Shown: positions 41,602-50,651 of the stretch, in pieces
Numbering within the stretch: position 1 is the stretch's first letter
Layout: every line of letters begins with the position of its first letter
Assembly (NCBI RefSeq): GCF_014306105.1
Contig: NZ_JACRVF010000002.1
Coordinates: forward strand, 248,001 to 312,000
Length of the DNA stretch: 64,000 nt
Direction: 5' to 3'
From: Pontibacter cellulosilyticus
GTDB lineage: Bacteria; Bacteroidota; Bacteroidia; Cytophagales; Hymenobacteraceae
The notes under the pieces: model-generated
Databases searched by the model: none
What the model saw: only the letters and a program-made list of their open reading frames with translations
Told to the model about the DNA's origin: nothing
Program-made: the position numbers and the translations under genes

Positions 41602-42792
41602 ATGAGTAATCTAAATAAAATCAAAGAACTCGCGCAGGCCTACGCGCCTGATACCGTACAAATACGCCGTCACATACACGCCAACCCAGAGCTAAGTTTT
41701 GAAGAACATAACACAGCAGCCTATGTAAAGCAGGTGCTGGAGCAGTATGGTATTGCCTCTGAAAGTATGGCTAACACAGGTTTGGTTGCTTTGATAAAAG
41801 GAAACAACCCTGAAAAGAAAACCATTGCCCTGCGCGCTGATTTGGATGCCTTGCCAATTGTAGAAGCGAACGAAGTAGAGTATAAATCAAAGAACGAAGG
41901 TGTGATGCATGCCTGCGGCCACGATGTGCACACGGCCTCGTTGCTAGGTGCTGCACGTATTCTTCAGGACATGAGGAAAGAGTTTGAAGGCACGATAAAG
42001 CTAGTCTTTCAGCCAGGTGAAGAGAAGTTTCCGGGTGGTGCCTCTATCATGATAAAAGAGGGTGTGCTCAAAAATCCTGAACCGGTTGGCATTGTGGGGC
42101 AGCACGTGTTTCCGATGCTTCCTGCTGGTAAAGTAGGCTTTAAATCCGATATGTATATGGCCAGCGCCGATGAAATTTACATCACTGTAAAAGGCAAAGG
42201 AGGCCACGCTGCATTGCCAGAAATGAATATAGACCCAGTACTTATCTCGGCGCACCTGATTGTAGCGCTGCAGCAGATCGTGAGCCGCCATGCCAGCCCG
42301 AAGGTGCCGTCGGTACTGTCGTTTGGTAAAGTGGAGGCCAAGGGAGCTACCAATGTAATCCCGAACGAGGTAAAAATAGAGGGCACCTTTAGGACGATGA
42401 ACGAAGAGTGGCGCAGAGAGGCACATAAAAAGATCAAGAAACTAGCCGAAGGCCTCTGCGAAAGTATGGGCGGCAGCTGCGACATCGACATCAAGAATGG
42501 CTACCCGTACCTGAAGAACGACCCAGAGCTAACCGCCATTGCCCGTAAAGCTGCAGTTGATTATTTAGGAGAAGATAATGTAGTAGACCTGGATCTGTGG
42601 ATGGGAGCTGAGGACTTCGCCTACTACTCGCAGGAGGTACCAGCCTGTTTTTACAGACTTGGAACTCGTAACGACGAACGCGGCATCACTTCAGGCGTAC
42701 ATACACCAACCTTTGATATTGATGAGGCTGCAGTAGAAACCGGTATCGGTTTAATGGCCTTTGTAGCCTTACAGGAACTGAACGAAGTATAA
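41602..42792 (+). CDS. M20-family amidohydrolase/peptidase
   Basis: A 396-residue metallo-amidohydrolase of the M20D type (hippurate hydrolase / N-acyl-amino-acid amidohydrolase). Metal-binding blocks: HACGHDVHTASLLGAARIL (Cys/His), the catalytic Glu pair in FQPGEEKFPGGASIMI, His in GQHVFPMLPAGKVG, and the late MGAEDFAYYSQEVPACFYRL with GVHTPTFDIDE. The lid/dimerisation domain lies at about 185-295. No signal peptide, so cytoplasmic. The substrate is not determined. Confidence 0.9.
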   Translation: MSNLNKIKELAQAYAPDTVQIRRHIHANPELSFEEHNTAAYVKQVLEQYGIASESMANTGLVALIKGNNPEKKTIALRADLDALPIVEANEVEYKSKNEGVMHACGHDVHTASLLGAARILQDMRKEFEGTIKLVFQPGEEKFPGGASIMIKEGVLKNPEPVGIVGQHVFPMLPAGKVGFKSDMYMASADEIYITVKGKGGHAALPEMNIDPVLISAHLIVALQQIVSRHASPKVPSVLSFGKVEAKGATNVIPNEVKIEGTFRTMNEEWRREAHKKIKKLAEGLCESMGGSCDIDIKNGYPYLKNDPELTAIARKAAVDYLGEDNVVDLDLWMGAEDFAYYSQEVPACFYRLGTRNDERGITSGVHTPTFDIDEAAVETGIGLMAFVALQELNEV

Positions 42793-42839
42793 ACTAACTG
42801 TGCCCGATTTCTGCCGCACTTAATTATCATACCTAAGCA

Positions 42840-43643
42840 ATGCCACCCATGAGAAAGCTATCCCTTCTACTTCTGCTGCTGTTGCCCCTGATCACACTGG
42901 GGCAAAGCAAAGTTACCGCGCCAACTGCCATTTGGCCTGAATGGCAGGTAGTATATGGCGTAGGGGATGAAGGCGTACTTTTCTTCAGGAACCAGTACCG
43001 CATCAATACCAACGGCGACTACAACGATCTGAAGCAATCAGGAGTGCTGAGCAGCTTTGAGCGGGTAGAGATAAGCCTAGGTTACGAACATACTTTTACC
43101 GAGCATTGGAGAGGCGGAGCCATACTTCGCTATGCGGCAGAAGACTTTCCAAAGACCATGTTTTATGCTTTGTTCTTGCGGCATAATGGCAACCTAGGCA
43201 GCCTATATTTTAACAAACAGTTGCTGGCAGAGTATGTAAACCAGGAGGAACGTGATGCTTTCGGCAGGTTTAGAGGCATGGCAGAACTTGGCAAGCGGCT
43301 GCCGGTTAAGAGCAAGTTTATAACCCCAAGTATAAGTTACGAGGGTATGGTTATCTCCACTTTTAGTAAAGAGAACCACAGCCAGACACAGGAACGCACC
43401 ATAGACCGCACACGCTTTCGCCTAAACGTGAACTATGAGTTTAACGATAAGCTTCGCATTAACCCGTATTTTATGCGCCAAACAGATTACTATTATGTAC
43501 TGGTGCCGCCGGTTTACGATGAGCAGGGAAAGCTGGTGAAGGATGGCTATACTACAAAGCGCAACCGAATTTCTCCTGTGTTTGGCTTAGAGATAAAGTA
43601 TAACATCAACCGCTCAGCACAAACTGCCAGTATTACTTATTAG
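42840..43643 (+). CDS. DUF2490-like outer-membrane beta-barrel protein
   Basis: A 267-residue protein with a signal peptide (either from 42840 or from an ATG at 42849, MRKLSLLLLLLLPLITLGQ). The mature part is a series of alternating polar/hydrophobic strands with aromatic girdles (EWQVVYGVGDEGVLFFRNQY; RLNVNYEFNDKLRINPYFMR) and ends in ...ASITY, a C-terminal aromatic as in outer-membrane barrels. Resembles DUF2490 proteins; this family call is tentative. Role unknown. It follows the M20 gene by 47 bases. Confidence 0.65.
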   Translation: MPPMRKLSLLLLLLLPLITLGQSKVTAPTAIWPEWQVVYGVGDEGVLFFRNQYRINTNGDYNDLKQSGVLSSFERVEISLGYEHTFTEHWRGGAILRYAAEDFPKTMFYALFLRHNGNLGSLYFNKQLLAEYVNQEERDAFGRFRGMAELGKRLPVKSKFITPSISYEGMVISTFSKENHSQTQERTIDRTRFRLNVNYEFNDKLRINPYFMRQTDYYYVLVPPVYDEQGKLVKDGYTTKRNRISPVFGLEIKYNINRSAQTASITY

Positions 43644-43798
43644 TGCTACTGGTTAACTGTCATTCAGACAGCTTGTTAACTTTTGTTGTTAATTTTTTAT
43701 GACAATATTTCACGAAAATTAAGGATTATTCGGTTGGTATAATTTTTACTTAGTTATAGCTGTAAATCAATTTTGTAAGACATAAAAGGTATACAACT

Positions 43799-44320
43799 AT
43801 GGCACTTAATAGATATAGCGGCATGCAGGAGGGTATGCCAAACTCATTTAGCTCAATGTTAGACAGGTTCTTTAATGAGTCTGTAAACTCAAAAAATGTT
43901 TCTGGTTTCACACCTCACGTAGATGCCTGCGAAACGGAGAAAAGCTACGAAATAGAAGTAGCGCTGCCGGGCGTAAGGAAAGAAAACATAAACATTGATT
44001 TTCATGAAGGCAGACTAACCATTACTGGCGAACGCAGCCTGGAAAAGAAAGAAGAAGGCAGACGCTACCATATGCTGGAAACGCAGTATGGCTCGTTTAG
44101 CAGAACATTCTACCTGCCAGACAAAGTAAGTCCGGACAAAATTTCTGCACACCTTGAGGATGGCGTGCTAATGGTAACGGTCCCGAAAGACGAGCACAAG
44201 ACCATGCGACGCCAGATCAATATCAGCTCTGCAAACGACAATAAGAATAAAGGCTCTGAGGGAAAAGCATCTGAGGGGAAAGGAAATGTGGCCGTAGAGA
44301 GTGGTAAATCTAAAAAGTAA
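43799..44320 (+). CDS. Small heat-shock protein, Hsp20/alpha-crystallin family
   Basis: A 173-residue holdase. The alpha-crystallin domain spans about residues 38-140: PHVDACETEKSYEIEVALPG, ENINIDFHEGRLTITGER and the signature LEDGVLMVTVPKDE. After it comes an unusually long polar tail of about 35 residues (Lys/Gly/Ser/Glu-rich), while the normal I-x-I tail motif is represented by QINIS. A terminator follows and degP comes next, forming a small protein-quality pair with separate transcripts. Confidence 0.92.
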   Translation: MALNRYSGMQEGMPNSFSSMLDRFFNESVNSKNVSGFTPHVDACETEKSYEIEVALPGVRKENINIDFHEGRLTITGERSLEKKEEGRRYHMLETQYGSFSRTFYLPDKVSPDKISAHLEDGVLMVTVPKDEHKTMRRQINISSANDNKNKGSEGKASEGKGNVAVESGKSKK

Positions 44321-44340
44321 TAACTTATAAAAATATAAAG

Positions 44341-44369
44341 AGAGGCCAGGTAACTTTGGCCTCTTTTTT
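44341..44369 (+). terminator. Terminator after hsp20
   Basis: Stem AGAGGCCA (44341-44348) / TGGCCTCT (44357-44364) then TTTTT. Confidence 0.85.
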
Positions 44370-44502
44370 GTTAAATAGGTATATGTATTTGCCTTACTTA
44401 TCAGTATATTAGATACTAACGTATATACAGTTATCGTTACTACTATATAAGTATAGAGAAACATTAATATTTACCAAAGCTTAAAATACTAAAACTAATC
44501 AC

Positions 44503-46005
44503 ATGAAGACGAAACAGTTTATCGTTGGCTTAACGCTTTCTGCCATGTTGGGTGGCGGTGTTGCCGTTGGTAGCTATAAGCTGCTGGAAGACGACACCGC
44601 TACTACGAGTAATACCGAAGAAACTAACCAGTACCCTACAGTGCGCTACACAAGCAATATGCGTAGCAGCGATGTAGAGGCACCTGCAGGCTTAAATTTT
44701 GTAAAAGCAGCACAGGTTTCTACACCAGCTGTAGTACACGTAATGACGGAGTATAGCCCTAACGTTGCCAGCCGTAGCAGCAGCCCAATGGACCCGTTCC
44801 TGCGTGAGTTCTTTGGCGATGGCTTTGGCCAGCGCGTGCCGCGCGGACCACAGGTTGGTTCTGGCTCAGGTGTAATTATTGCATCTGACGGCTATATTAT
44901 CACAAACAACCACGTAATTGCCGATGCCTCCAAAATAGAGGTAGTAATGGATGATAAGCGCAAGTTCGAAGCAACCTTGGTAGGAACAGATCCAACCACT
45001 GATATCGCCCTTTTAAAGATCAATGCAGATAAATTGCCAACCATCCGCTACGGTAACTCCGATGAGTTGAAGGTAGGTGAGTGGGTGCTGGCTGTTGGTA
45101 ACCCTATGAACCTTACCTCTACGGTAACAGCGGGTATCGTAAGTGCCAAAGGACGTAATATTAACATATTGCGCACAAGCCAGAACAAAGACCTTAGTAT
45201 AGAATCGTTTATTCAGACGGATGCGGCTGTAAACCCGGGCAACTCTGGTGGCGCCCTTGTAAACCTAAATGGTGATCTGGTGGGAATCAACACTGCCATT
45301 GCTTCACAGACAGGATCTTTTGCAGGATACTCTTTTGCAGTGCCTTCTTCTATTGTAAGCAAAGTGGTAGACGACCTGATAAAGTATGGCGAAGTACAGC
45401 GTGCCTTGCTTGGTGCCCAGATCCAGGAGATCGATGCGACGTTTGCGAAGGAAAACGACATTAAAACGCTTAATGGCGTTTACATTGCCAGTGTAGAAGA
45501 GAAGAGTGGAGCTCAGGAAGCAGGGCTTAAAGCCGGCGACGTTATTACATCAGTAAACGGTGTTAAAGTAGCTAAGTCGTCGCAGTTACTGGAGCAGATT
45601 GCCCGTTACCGCCCAGGCGATAAAGTAAAAGTAGAGTACCTGCGCGATAACAAAGAAAGAAATGCCACAGTTACACTTAAAAATGTGAACTACAGCACAG
45701 AACTTGTAAAACGTAGCACAGCTAAAACTATCACGTTTGATGGTGCTACTTTTGAAGCCGTTAGCAAGCAGGAAATGAACAGACTTGGTATTGACGGTGG
45801 CGCTAAAATAAGCGACGTGCGCAGCAGCAAGTTCCGCGATACAGGTATGAAAGATGGCTTTATCATCACCCGCATAGATAAGTATGCTGTAAACCAGCCA
45901 ACAGATGTGGAGAAATACCTGAAAAACATCGACAGCGGTGTAGTGTACATTGAGGGTGTTTACCCTGATGGCCTGAAAGCTTATTATCCTATCGGAAAAG
46001 GTTAA
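44503..46005 (+). CDS. Do/DegP-family periplasmic serine protease
   Basis: A 500-residue HtrA-type protease/chaperone. It has an N-terminal membrane or signal segment (about 5-25). The catalytic triad is His137 (ITNNHVIADA), Asp167 (DPTTDIALLK) and Ser248 (NPGNSGGALVN). Two PDZ domains follow, about 300-385 (GVYIASVEEKSGAQEAGLKA) and 400-495 (GFIITRIDKYAVNQPTDVEK). It degrades or refolds misfolded envelope proteins. The second PDZ is divergent but recognisable. Confidence 0.93.
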   Translation: MKTKQFIVGLTLSAMLGGGVAVGSYKLLEDDTATTSNTEETNQYPTVRYTSNMRSSDVEAPAGLNFVKAAQVSTPAVVHVMTEYSPNVASRSSSPMDPFLREFFGDGFGQRVPRGPQVGSGSGVIIASDGYIITNNHVIADASKIEVVMDDKRKFEATLVGTDPTTDIALLKINADKLPTIRYGNSDELKVGEWVLAVGNPMNLTSTVTAGIVSAKGRNINILRTSQNKDLSIESFIQTDAAVNPGNSGGALVNLNGDLVGINTAIASQTGSFAGYSFAVPSSIVSKVVDDLIKYGEVQRALLGAQIQEIDATFAKENDIKTLNGVYIASVEEKSGAQEAGLKAGDVITSVNGVKVAKSSQLLEQIARYRPGDKVKVEYLRDNKERNATVTLKNVNYSTELVKRSTAKTITFDGATFEAVSKQEMNRLGIDGGAKISDVRSSKFRDTGMKDGFIITRIDKYAVNQPTDVEKYLKNIDSGVVYIEGVYPDGLKAYYPIGKG

Positions 46006-46028
46006 TCCAAGATAAACTATACTTACAG

Positions 46029-46063
46029 AAAGCTTCTGCAACCTTGCAGAAGCTTTTTTATTT
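46029..46063 (+). terminator. Terminator after degP
   Basis: Perfect 12-base stem AAAGCTTCTGCA (46029-46040) / TGCAGAAGCTTT (46045-46056), loop ACCT, then TTTATTTTTT. Confidence 0.9.
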
Positions 46064-46073
46064 TTTAGATTTG
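46044..46073 (+). promoter_or_regulatory. Promoter for aldehyde dehydrogenase gene, overlapping the degP terminator
   Basis: TTG (46044-46046) and TAGATTTG (46066-46073) with a 19-base spacer fit the Bacteroidota promoter consensus. The -33 element lies at the loop/stem junction of the preceding terminator hairpin. Confidence 0.5.
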
Positions 46074-46113
46074 TAAAGAGTACATTCTTTCACCATTGTT
46101 AAAAATAGAACTG

Positions 46114-47691
46114 ATGAAACAAACCATAGATGAACTTCCGCTTACAAAGGCAATTACTGATGTGCTGCACCAGCTTGGCATTAAACAGTTAAACCCTGCT
46201 TACAGCACTGGCCTAGCCTGGGGAGGACAAGAGGAAAGAAAAACAAAAGAAATATACTCACCTGCTGATGGGAACCTGATTGCGGCCGTGAACATGGCTA
46301 ATGCCGAGGATTATGAGCAGGTGGTAAAGCAGGCAGAAGAAGCGTTTAAAGTATGGCGTAAGGTGCCTGCCCCAAAGCGCGGCGAAGTTGTAAGACAGAT
46401 AGGCAATAAACTGCGAGAGCATAAAGAAGCGCTTGGCAAGCTTGTAAGCTACGAGATGGGTAAGATTTTGCAGGAAGGCTTAGGCGAAGTGCAGGAGATG
46501 ATCGACATCTGTGATTTTGCTGTAGGCTTGTCGCGCCAGTTGCATGGCTTAACAATGCACTCGGAGCGTCCGCAGCACCGCATGTATGAGCAGTACCACC
46601 CGCTGGGAATTGTAGGCGTAATCTCTGCATTCAACTTTCCGGTAGCGGTTTGGAGTTGGAATGCTATGCTGGCTGCCGTTTGCGGCGATGTAACCATTTG
46701 GAAACCATCTGAGAAAACTCCGCTTACCGCCATTGCCTGCCAACACATCATCCGAGATGTGTTAGCGGATAACGAATTACCAGAAGGTATCTTTAACCTA
46801 ATTATTGGAGATGCCGAGGTGGGTAGCCTGATGAGCCATGATACGCGCGTTCCGCTGGTGTCAGCTACAGGTTCTACGCGCATGGGTAAAAAAGTAGGAG
46901 AGGCTGTTGGGGCCCGCTTAGGTAAGTCATTACTAGAGTTGGGTGGTAACAATGCCATTATACTTACAGAGCATGCCGATCTGGAGATGGCTCTTCGTGC
47001 TATCGTATTTGGAGCAGTGGGTACCTGTGGCCAGCGCTGCACCTCTACCCGCCGCCTCATCATCCACGAAAATATTTATGAGCAGGTAAAAGAGCGCTTG
47101 TTAAAAGTATATCCTAACCTGCCAATCGGACACCCATTGGATAGCACCACGCTGGTAGGGCCGCTTATTGACAAAGATGCCGTTAATGCCTTTACCAATG
47201 CACTGGAGAAAGTACAGCAGGAGGGTGGAACCCTTTTGACTGGCGGCGAGGTGCTAAATGGCGAAGGCTACGAAACAGGCACTTATGTAAAGCCGGCGAT
47301 AGTGGAGGCAGACAACAGCTATGAAATGGTGCAGGAAGAAACCTTTGCGCCAATTTTATACCTGATCAAGTATAGCGGCGATGTAGAAAGTGCCATTGCT
47401 ATCCAAAATGGAGTACGCCAGGGGTTGTCTTCGGCTATATTCTCTACTAACATACTTGAAACCGAAGCATTCTTGGGCCACTGGGGATCTGATTGCGGTA
47501 TTGCCAACGTGAACATTGGTACATCAGGAGCAGAAATAGGTGGTGCCTTTGGTGGTGAGAAAGAAACAGGAGGCGGCCGTGAGTCCGGATCCGATGCCTG
47601 GAAGATATACATGCGCCGACAGACAAATACCATAAACTACAGCCGTGAACTGCCACTGGCTCAGGGTATCAAATTTGATATTATGGATTAA
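46114..47691 (+). CDS. Aldehyde dehydrogenase, ALDH7/antiquitin-like
   Basis: A 525-residue NAD-dependent aldehyde dehydrogenase resembling antiquitin / L-aminoadipate-semialdehyde dehydrogenase (lysine breakdown) in length and in HPLGIVGVISAFNFPVAVW. The catalytic Cys is in GTCGQRCTSTRR and the general-base Glu in LLELGGNNAII; the ALDH7 sequence INIGTSGAEIGGAFGGEKET-type block (here NVNIGTSGAEIGGAFGGEKE) follows. The ATG at 46114 is preferred over an upstream TTG at 46096. No other lysine-catabolic gene is adjacent. Confidence 0.88.
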   Translation: MKQTIDELPLTKAITDVLHQLGIKQLNPAYSTGLAWGGQEERKTKEIYSPADGNLIAAVNMANAEDYEQVVKQAEEAFKVWRKVPAPKRGEVVRQIGNKLREHKEALGKLVSYEMGKILQEGLGEVQEMIDICDFAVGLSRQLHGLTMHSERPQHRMYEQYHPLGIVGVISAFNFPVAVWSWNAMLAAVCGDVTIWKPSEKTPLTAIACQHIIRDVLADNELPEGIFNLIIGDAEVGSLMSHDTRVPLVSATGSTRMGKKVGEAVGARLGKSLLELGGNNAIILTEHADLEMALRAIVFGAVGTCGQRCTSTRRLIIHENIYEQVKERLLKVYPNLPIGHPLDSTTLVGPLIDKDAVNAFTNALEKVQQEGGTLLTGGEVLNGEGYETGTYVKPAIVEADNSYEMVQEETFAPILYLIKYSGDVESAIAIQNGVRQGLSSAIFSTNILETEAFLGHWGSDCGIANVNIGTSGAEIGGAFGGEKETGGGRESGSDAWKIYMRRQTNTINYSRELPLAQGIKFDIMD

Positions 47692-47737
47692 AGCAGAACA
47701 GAGCTCGTAGCTCCTGCGGGCATTTTCAAGTATAAAA

Positions 47738-47775
47738 ACAAAAGCCAGTTCTAAGTCAGGGCTGGCTTTTGTTTT
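47738..47775 (+). terminator. Terminator after aldehyde dehydrogenase gene
   Basis: Stem ACAAAAGCCAG / CTGGCTTTTGT (ending 47772) followed by TTTT. Confidence 0.85.
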
Positions 47776-47781
47776 ACAACA

Positions 47782-47851
47782 CCGGGTCCAACCACCCCTA
47801 CCCCTCAGGGCTAAGCTCGTTAGTTTCGAGGTTGAGGGAGGTGTGGCCCGG
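47782..47851. repeat. Palindromic repeat element, family A copy 2 (degenerate)
   Basis: Outer arm CCGGGTCCAACCACCCCTAC (47782 on) pairs imperfectly with 47828-47851, which ends GTGTGGCCCGG. It shares GGTCCAACCACCCCTA with the left arm of the element at 31531. It lies in the 354-base gap between the aldehyde dehydrogenase and sigma-factor genes. The rest of that gap (47852-48045) shows only AT-rich sequence and a poor promoter-like TTTG pair. Confidence 0.65.
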
Positions 47852-48045
47852 CTGCATTAAAACATAACTAATCATAATGCCAAACCTCCTCAAAACCAGG
47901 ACATAAAAATATTAGAAAAATTTTTGCAACTTCATGCAACCTACACGCAGCACCTTTGTCTTTAGTTCGGAAGTTGGATAAAGAGAAAGGGAGTTATTGT
48001 AAAGCCAGAGAAGAATAAAACAGCAAAACGTTAATCAGAGTCAGT

Positions 48046-48603
48046 TTGGAAACTATCAGCTACCAGGACGTTAACAGCCAAGTTATAGATAAATGCAAGG
48101 AAGGTGATAACCGTGCACAGTACGAGCTGTACAAGCTGTATTCCAAAGCTATGTTTAACGTGAGCATGCGCATCACCAACGATTACTCTGAGGCTGAAGA
48201 TGTATTGCAGGAGGCTTTCATCAGTGCATTCAAAAACCTGCATACCTACAAAGGAGAAGCATCGTTTGGCAGCTGGCTAAAGAAGATAGTGGTAAACGCA
48301 GCCATTAACGCAATCCGCAAGAGAAGGTCTGAATTGGTGCCGATGGACGAAAGAACGATCGGTGACATTGCCGAAGAAACTTATGACGACGATTCGGAGT
48401 GGAAAGTGGAGAAAGTGCGAAAAGCCATTATGAAGCTGCCAGACGGCTACAGAGTTGTGCTGAGTTTATACTTGCTGGAGGGCTTCGACCATGCTGAGAT
48501 TGGAGATATTTTGGGGGTTACAGAGTCAACATCTAAATCGCAGTACAGCAGGGCGAAGAAAAAATTGTTAGAGATAATGAAAGAGCCGCAGTTTGCGGTC
48601 TGA
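48046..48603 (+). CDS. ECF-type RNA polymerase sigma factor
   Basis: A 185-residue sigma-70-family factor with regions 2 and 4 only. Region 2: AQYELYKLYSKAMFNVSMRI and DYSEAEDVLQEAFISAFKNL. Region 4: VRKAIMKLPDGYRVVLSLYL and HAEIGDILGVTESTSKSQYS (helix-turn-helix). The upstream in-frame stretch lacks ATG back to a stop at 48016, so a TTG at 48046 is the probable start; the next ATG would remove the region 2.1 helix. It opens a three-gene operon with a membrane protein (presumed anti-sigma) and an exported beta-repeat protein. Confidence 0.9.
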   Translation: METISYQDVNSQVIDKCKEGDNRAQYELYKLYSKAMFNVSMRITNDYSEAEDVLQEAFISAFKNLHTYKGEASFGSWLKKIVVNAAINAIRKRRSELVPMDERTIGDIAEETYDDDSEWKVEKVRKAIMKLPDGYRVVLSLYLLEGFDHAEIGDILGVTESTSKSQYSRAKKKLLEIMKEPQFAV

Positions 48604-48635
48604 TTATAAAGAGAGTACATGAGGAGACCTATACC

Positions 48636-49268
48636 ATGAGAGATAAATTAGAGGATTTTGTGAGCGAACACCGCGATGAGTTTGACGTGTTCGAGCCCCG
48701 TCCGGACCTATGGCAGAATATCTGTCAGGAGATTCCGGCTCCTGAAAAAGAGGCGAAGGTAATTAACATTAAGTTTGGCGAGCGGGCCAGCTTCAGCGCA
48801 GATTTCTTATTTATGCGTATTGCGGCGGCAGTTGTGCTGCTATTGGGTTGTGGCCTTACGCTTTTCCTGATGAAGCAAAATGCACCGGATGCCAACACCA
48901 TGATGGCTGCCTCACAACAGCAGGTTATTAGCAACATAGCCCCTGAGATTGTAGAAGTTGAAGCTTATTATGTGAGCGAGATAGAGGAGATGAAGGGAGA
49001 GCTTAGCGAGTACGACAAAAAGATACTCGGGCTGAGTGGCCAGAAAGAGATTGACCGCGAACTGGCACGCCTCGATAGCAGCTACATGCAACTGAAAAAG
49101 CAACTATACACCACACCAAATACAGAAGAAATTGTTGAGGCCATGGTCCAGAACCTGCAGATACGGATCGAGGTGCTTAACAGACAGCTGGAAGTTCTCC
49201 AGAACATTAAGAAAATGGAAAAAACCATTAACGCTGAACTTAAAGAAAATGAAACTACGAATATTTAA
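48636..49268 (+). CDS. Membrane-anchored protein, probable anti-sigma partner
   Basis: A 210-residue bitopic protein: cytoplasmic N-terminal ~57 residues (EHRDEFDVFEPRPDLWQNIC), one membrane helix at about 59-79, and a periplasmic coiled coil (about 120-205; LQIRIEVLNRQLEVLQNIKK). It lies 32 bases after the ECF sigma gene, the position and topology of an anti-sigma factor, but no ZAS-type zinc motif (HxxxCxxC) is seen. It overlaps the next gene by 20 bases. The anti-sigma role is inferred from context. Confidence 0.7.
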   Translation: MRDKLEDFVSEHRDEFDVFEPRPDLWQNICQEIPAPEKEAKVINIKFGERASFSADFLFMRIAAAVVLLLGCGLTLFLMKQNAPDANTMMAASQQQVISNIAPEIVEVEAYYVSEIEEMKGELSEYDKKILGLSGQKEIDRELARLDSSYMQLKKQLYTTPNTEEIVEAMVQNLQIRIEVLNRQLEVLQNIKKMEKTINAELKENETTNI

Positions 49269-50457
49269 CACCATCTGCTGCCTTGCCCTACTAACAGCTG
49301 CGGCACCCAGCATGGCTCTGGCTCAAAAAAGTAAGCCAGCTCCATGTCCGTCCGACATTCAAGTCAATGTTGATTTGAAAGATGTCGCCTCTCTTGCCAA
49401 CCTCGCATCTTTGGCTGATCTGGCAGAGGTAAAACAACTTGCTGGCCTAACCGAATTAAAAGATTTACCTGAACTAATGCGGCTTTCTGAACTGGAAGCT
49501 ATTGCAGACGAGCTGGATATTGACCAAGCAGGCGCTGTAACACACATAAACCAGGATGCAGATGCCGCTGCCTACGACGTCGAGAAACGCAAAACGTTTG
49601 AGAAGACCTACAAGGTAAACAGCTCCGATGCCTTAAGCATTGTAAACAAGTTTGGTAAGGTGAGTGTGAACACTTGGAACAAGAGCGAGATACAAGTTAA
49701 AGTAGACATAATTGCAAGGTGTGCTACAGAAGCGAGAGCAGTAGAACTGCTGGACAAAATCAATGTTGTTGACAACCGTGAAGGCAATACAATCTCGATA
49801 GTTACTAAAATGGAACCGATGCGCGTGTCCGGCAACAATAACAGAAGCTTTGAGATAAATTACACCATATACATGCCAGAGAGTAATAGCCTTGCAGTGA
49901 AGAATAGCTTTGGCGATGTACAATTGGCCTCACTTAAAGGCAAAACAAATGTAAACGTGTCTTACGGCGCGCTTAAAACAGAAAGGCTGAGCAACAGCGA
50001 CAACTACGTGAAAGTTGCCTACGGCTCCGGAAACTGTGGCTACATAAACGGAGGCAATGTTAACCTAGCTTATGCAGATGTTTTTGTAGGCGGAGCCAAT
50101 GGTTTAAAAGGCAGCGCCAGCTATGGAAACTTCAAAATAGGCCAGCTAACCGAGGAAATGGACATAGATTTCAAGCATGGTACATTTAAGGTAGATAATG
50201 TGAGCAAGGACATTAAAAAGATAGCGCTAAACAGTAACTATGGTAGCGTAAGCCTGAACTTTGCTGATAACTCCTCCTTTAACTTTGATGTGAATGTTTC
50301 GTTCGGAGACTTTAAAGTGGATAGGTCGCTTATTAATTTGACTACGATGGAGAAAGGCTATACATCTGCTGAGTATAAAGGCAAATTTGGAGGAACATCT
50401 CCTAAAGGTATGGTTAATATTACCTCTAAGTTTGGCGATGTGAAATTTACGAAATAA
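49249..50457 (+). CDS. Exported beta-repeat protein (DUF4097-like), third gene of the sigma operon
   Basis: A 402-residue protein; the ATG at 49249 (MKLRIFNTICCLALLTAAAP) gives a proper signal peptide ending around MALAQ, while the upstream extension from 49132 would run out of frame through its neighbour's coding sequence. After a leucine-rich segment (residues 38-80: LANLASLADLAEVKQLAGL) comes a ladder of short strands of the form (N/S)-x-FG-x-V-x-V: NKFGKVSVNTW, NSFGDVQLASL, VSYGALKTERL, ASYGNFKIGQL, FKHGTFKVDNV, VSFGDFKVDRS, SKFGDVKFTK. This is the beta-helix type of DUF4097/putative adhesin domains. Role unknown; probably the envelope sensor or target of the sigma pathway. Confidence 0.75.
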   Translation: MKLRIFNTICCLALLTAAAPSMALAQKSKPAPCPSDIQVNVDLKDVASLANLASLADLAEVKQLAGLTELKDLPELMRLSELEAIADELDIDQAGAVTHINQDADAAAYDVEKRKTFEKTYKVNSSDALSIVNKFGKVSVNTWNKSEIQVKVDIIARCATEARAVELLDKINVVDNREGNTISIVTKMEPMRVSGNNNRSFEINYTIYMPESNSLAVKNSFGDVQLASLKGKTNVNVSYGALKTERLSNSDNYVKVAYGSGNCGYINGGNVNLAYADVFVGGANGLKGSASYGNFKIGQLTEEMDIDFKHGTFKVDNVSKDIKKIALNSNYGSVSLNFADNSSFNFDVNVSFGDFKVDRSLINLTTMEKGYTSAEYKGKFGGTSPKGMVNITSKFGDVKFTK

Positions 50458-50488
50458 GTGTTTGTTAGATAAGTTTGTTTAAGGTGAG

Positions 50489-50519
50489 AAAGGCCAGCAG
50501 TAGCTGGCCTTTTACTTTT
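50489..50519 (+). terminator. Terminator after sigma operon
   Basis: Perfect stem AAAGGCCAGC (50489-50498) / GCTGGCCTTT (50503-50512), loop AGTA, then TACTTTTT. Confidence 0.85.
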
Positions 50520-50651
50520 TAGGGGTGTCTGGTTCTGCTTCTACACAGCGGTTTTGCGCAGAACAAGCTAAACTATTAATATGGTAGCTGGTTGCATTTT
50601 GCGGTTAATGCTTAATTTTAAGTTGAACTTAGCATCTATAAGTATAAGCCT

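Noticed and set aside
46449..47063. 204-codon minus-strand frame within the aldehyde dehydrogenase gene
   Set aside because: Shadow of the conserved ALDH core; no independent support.
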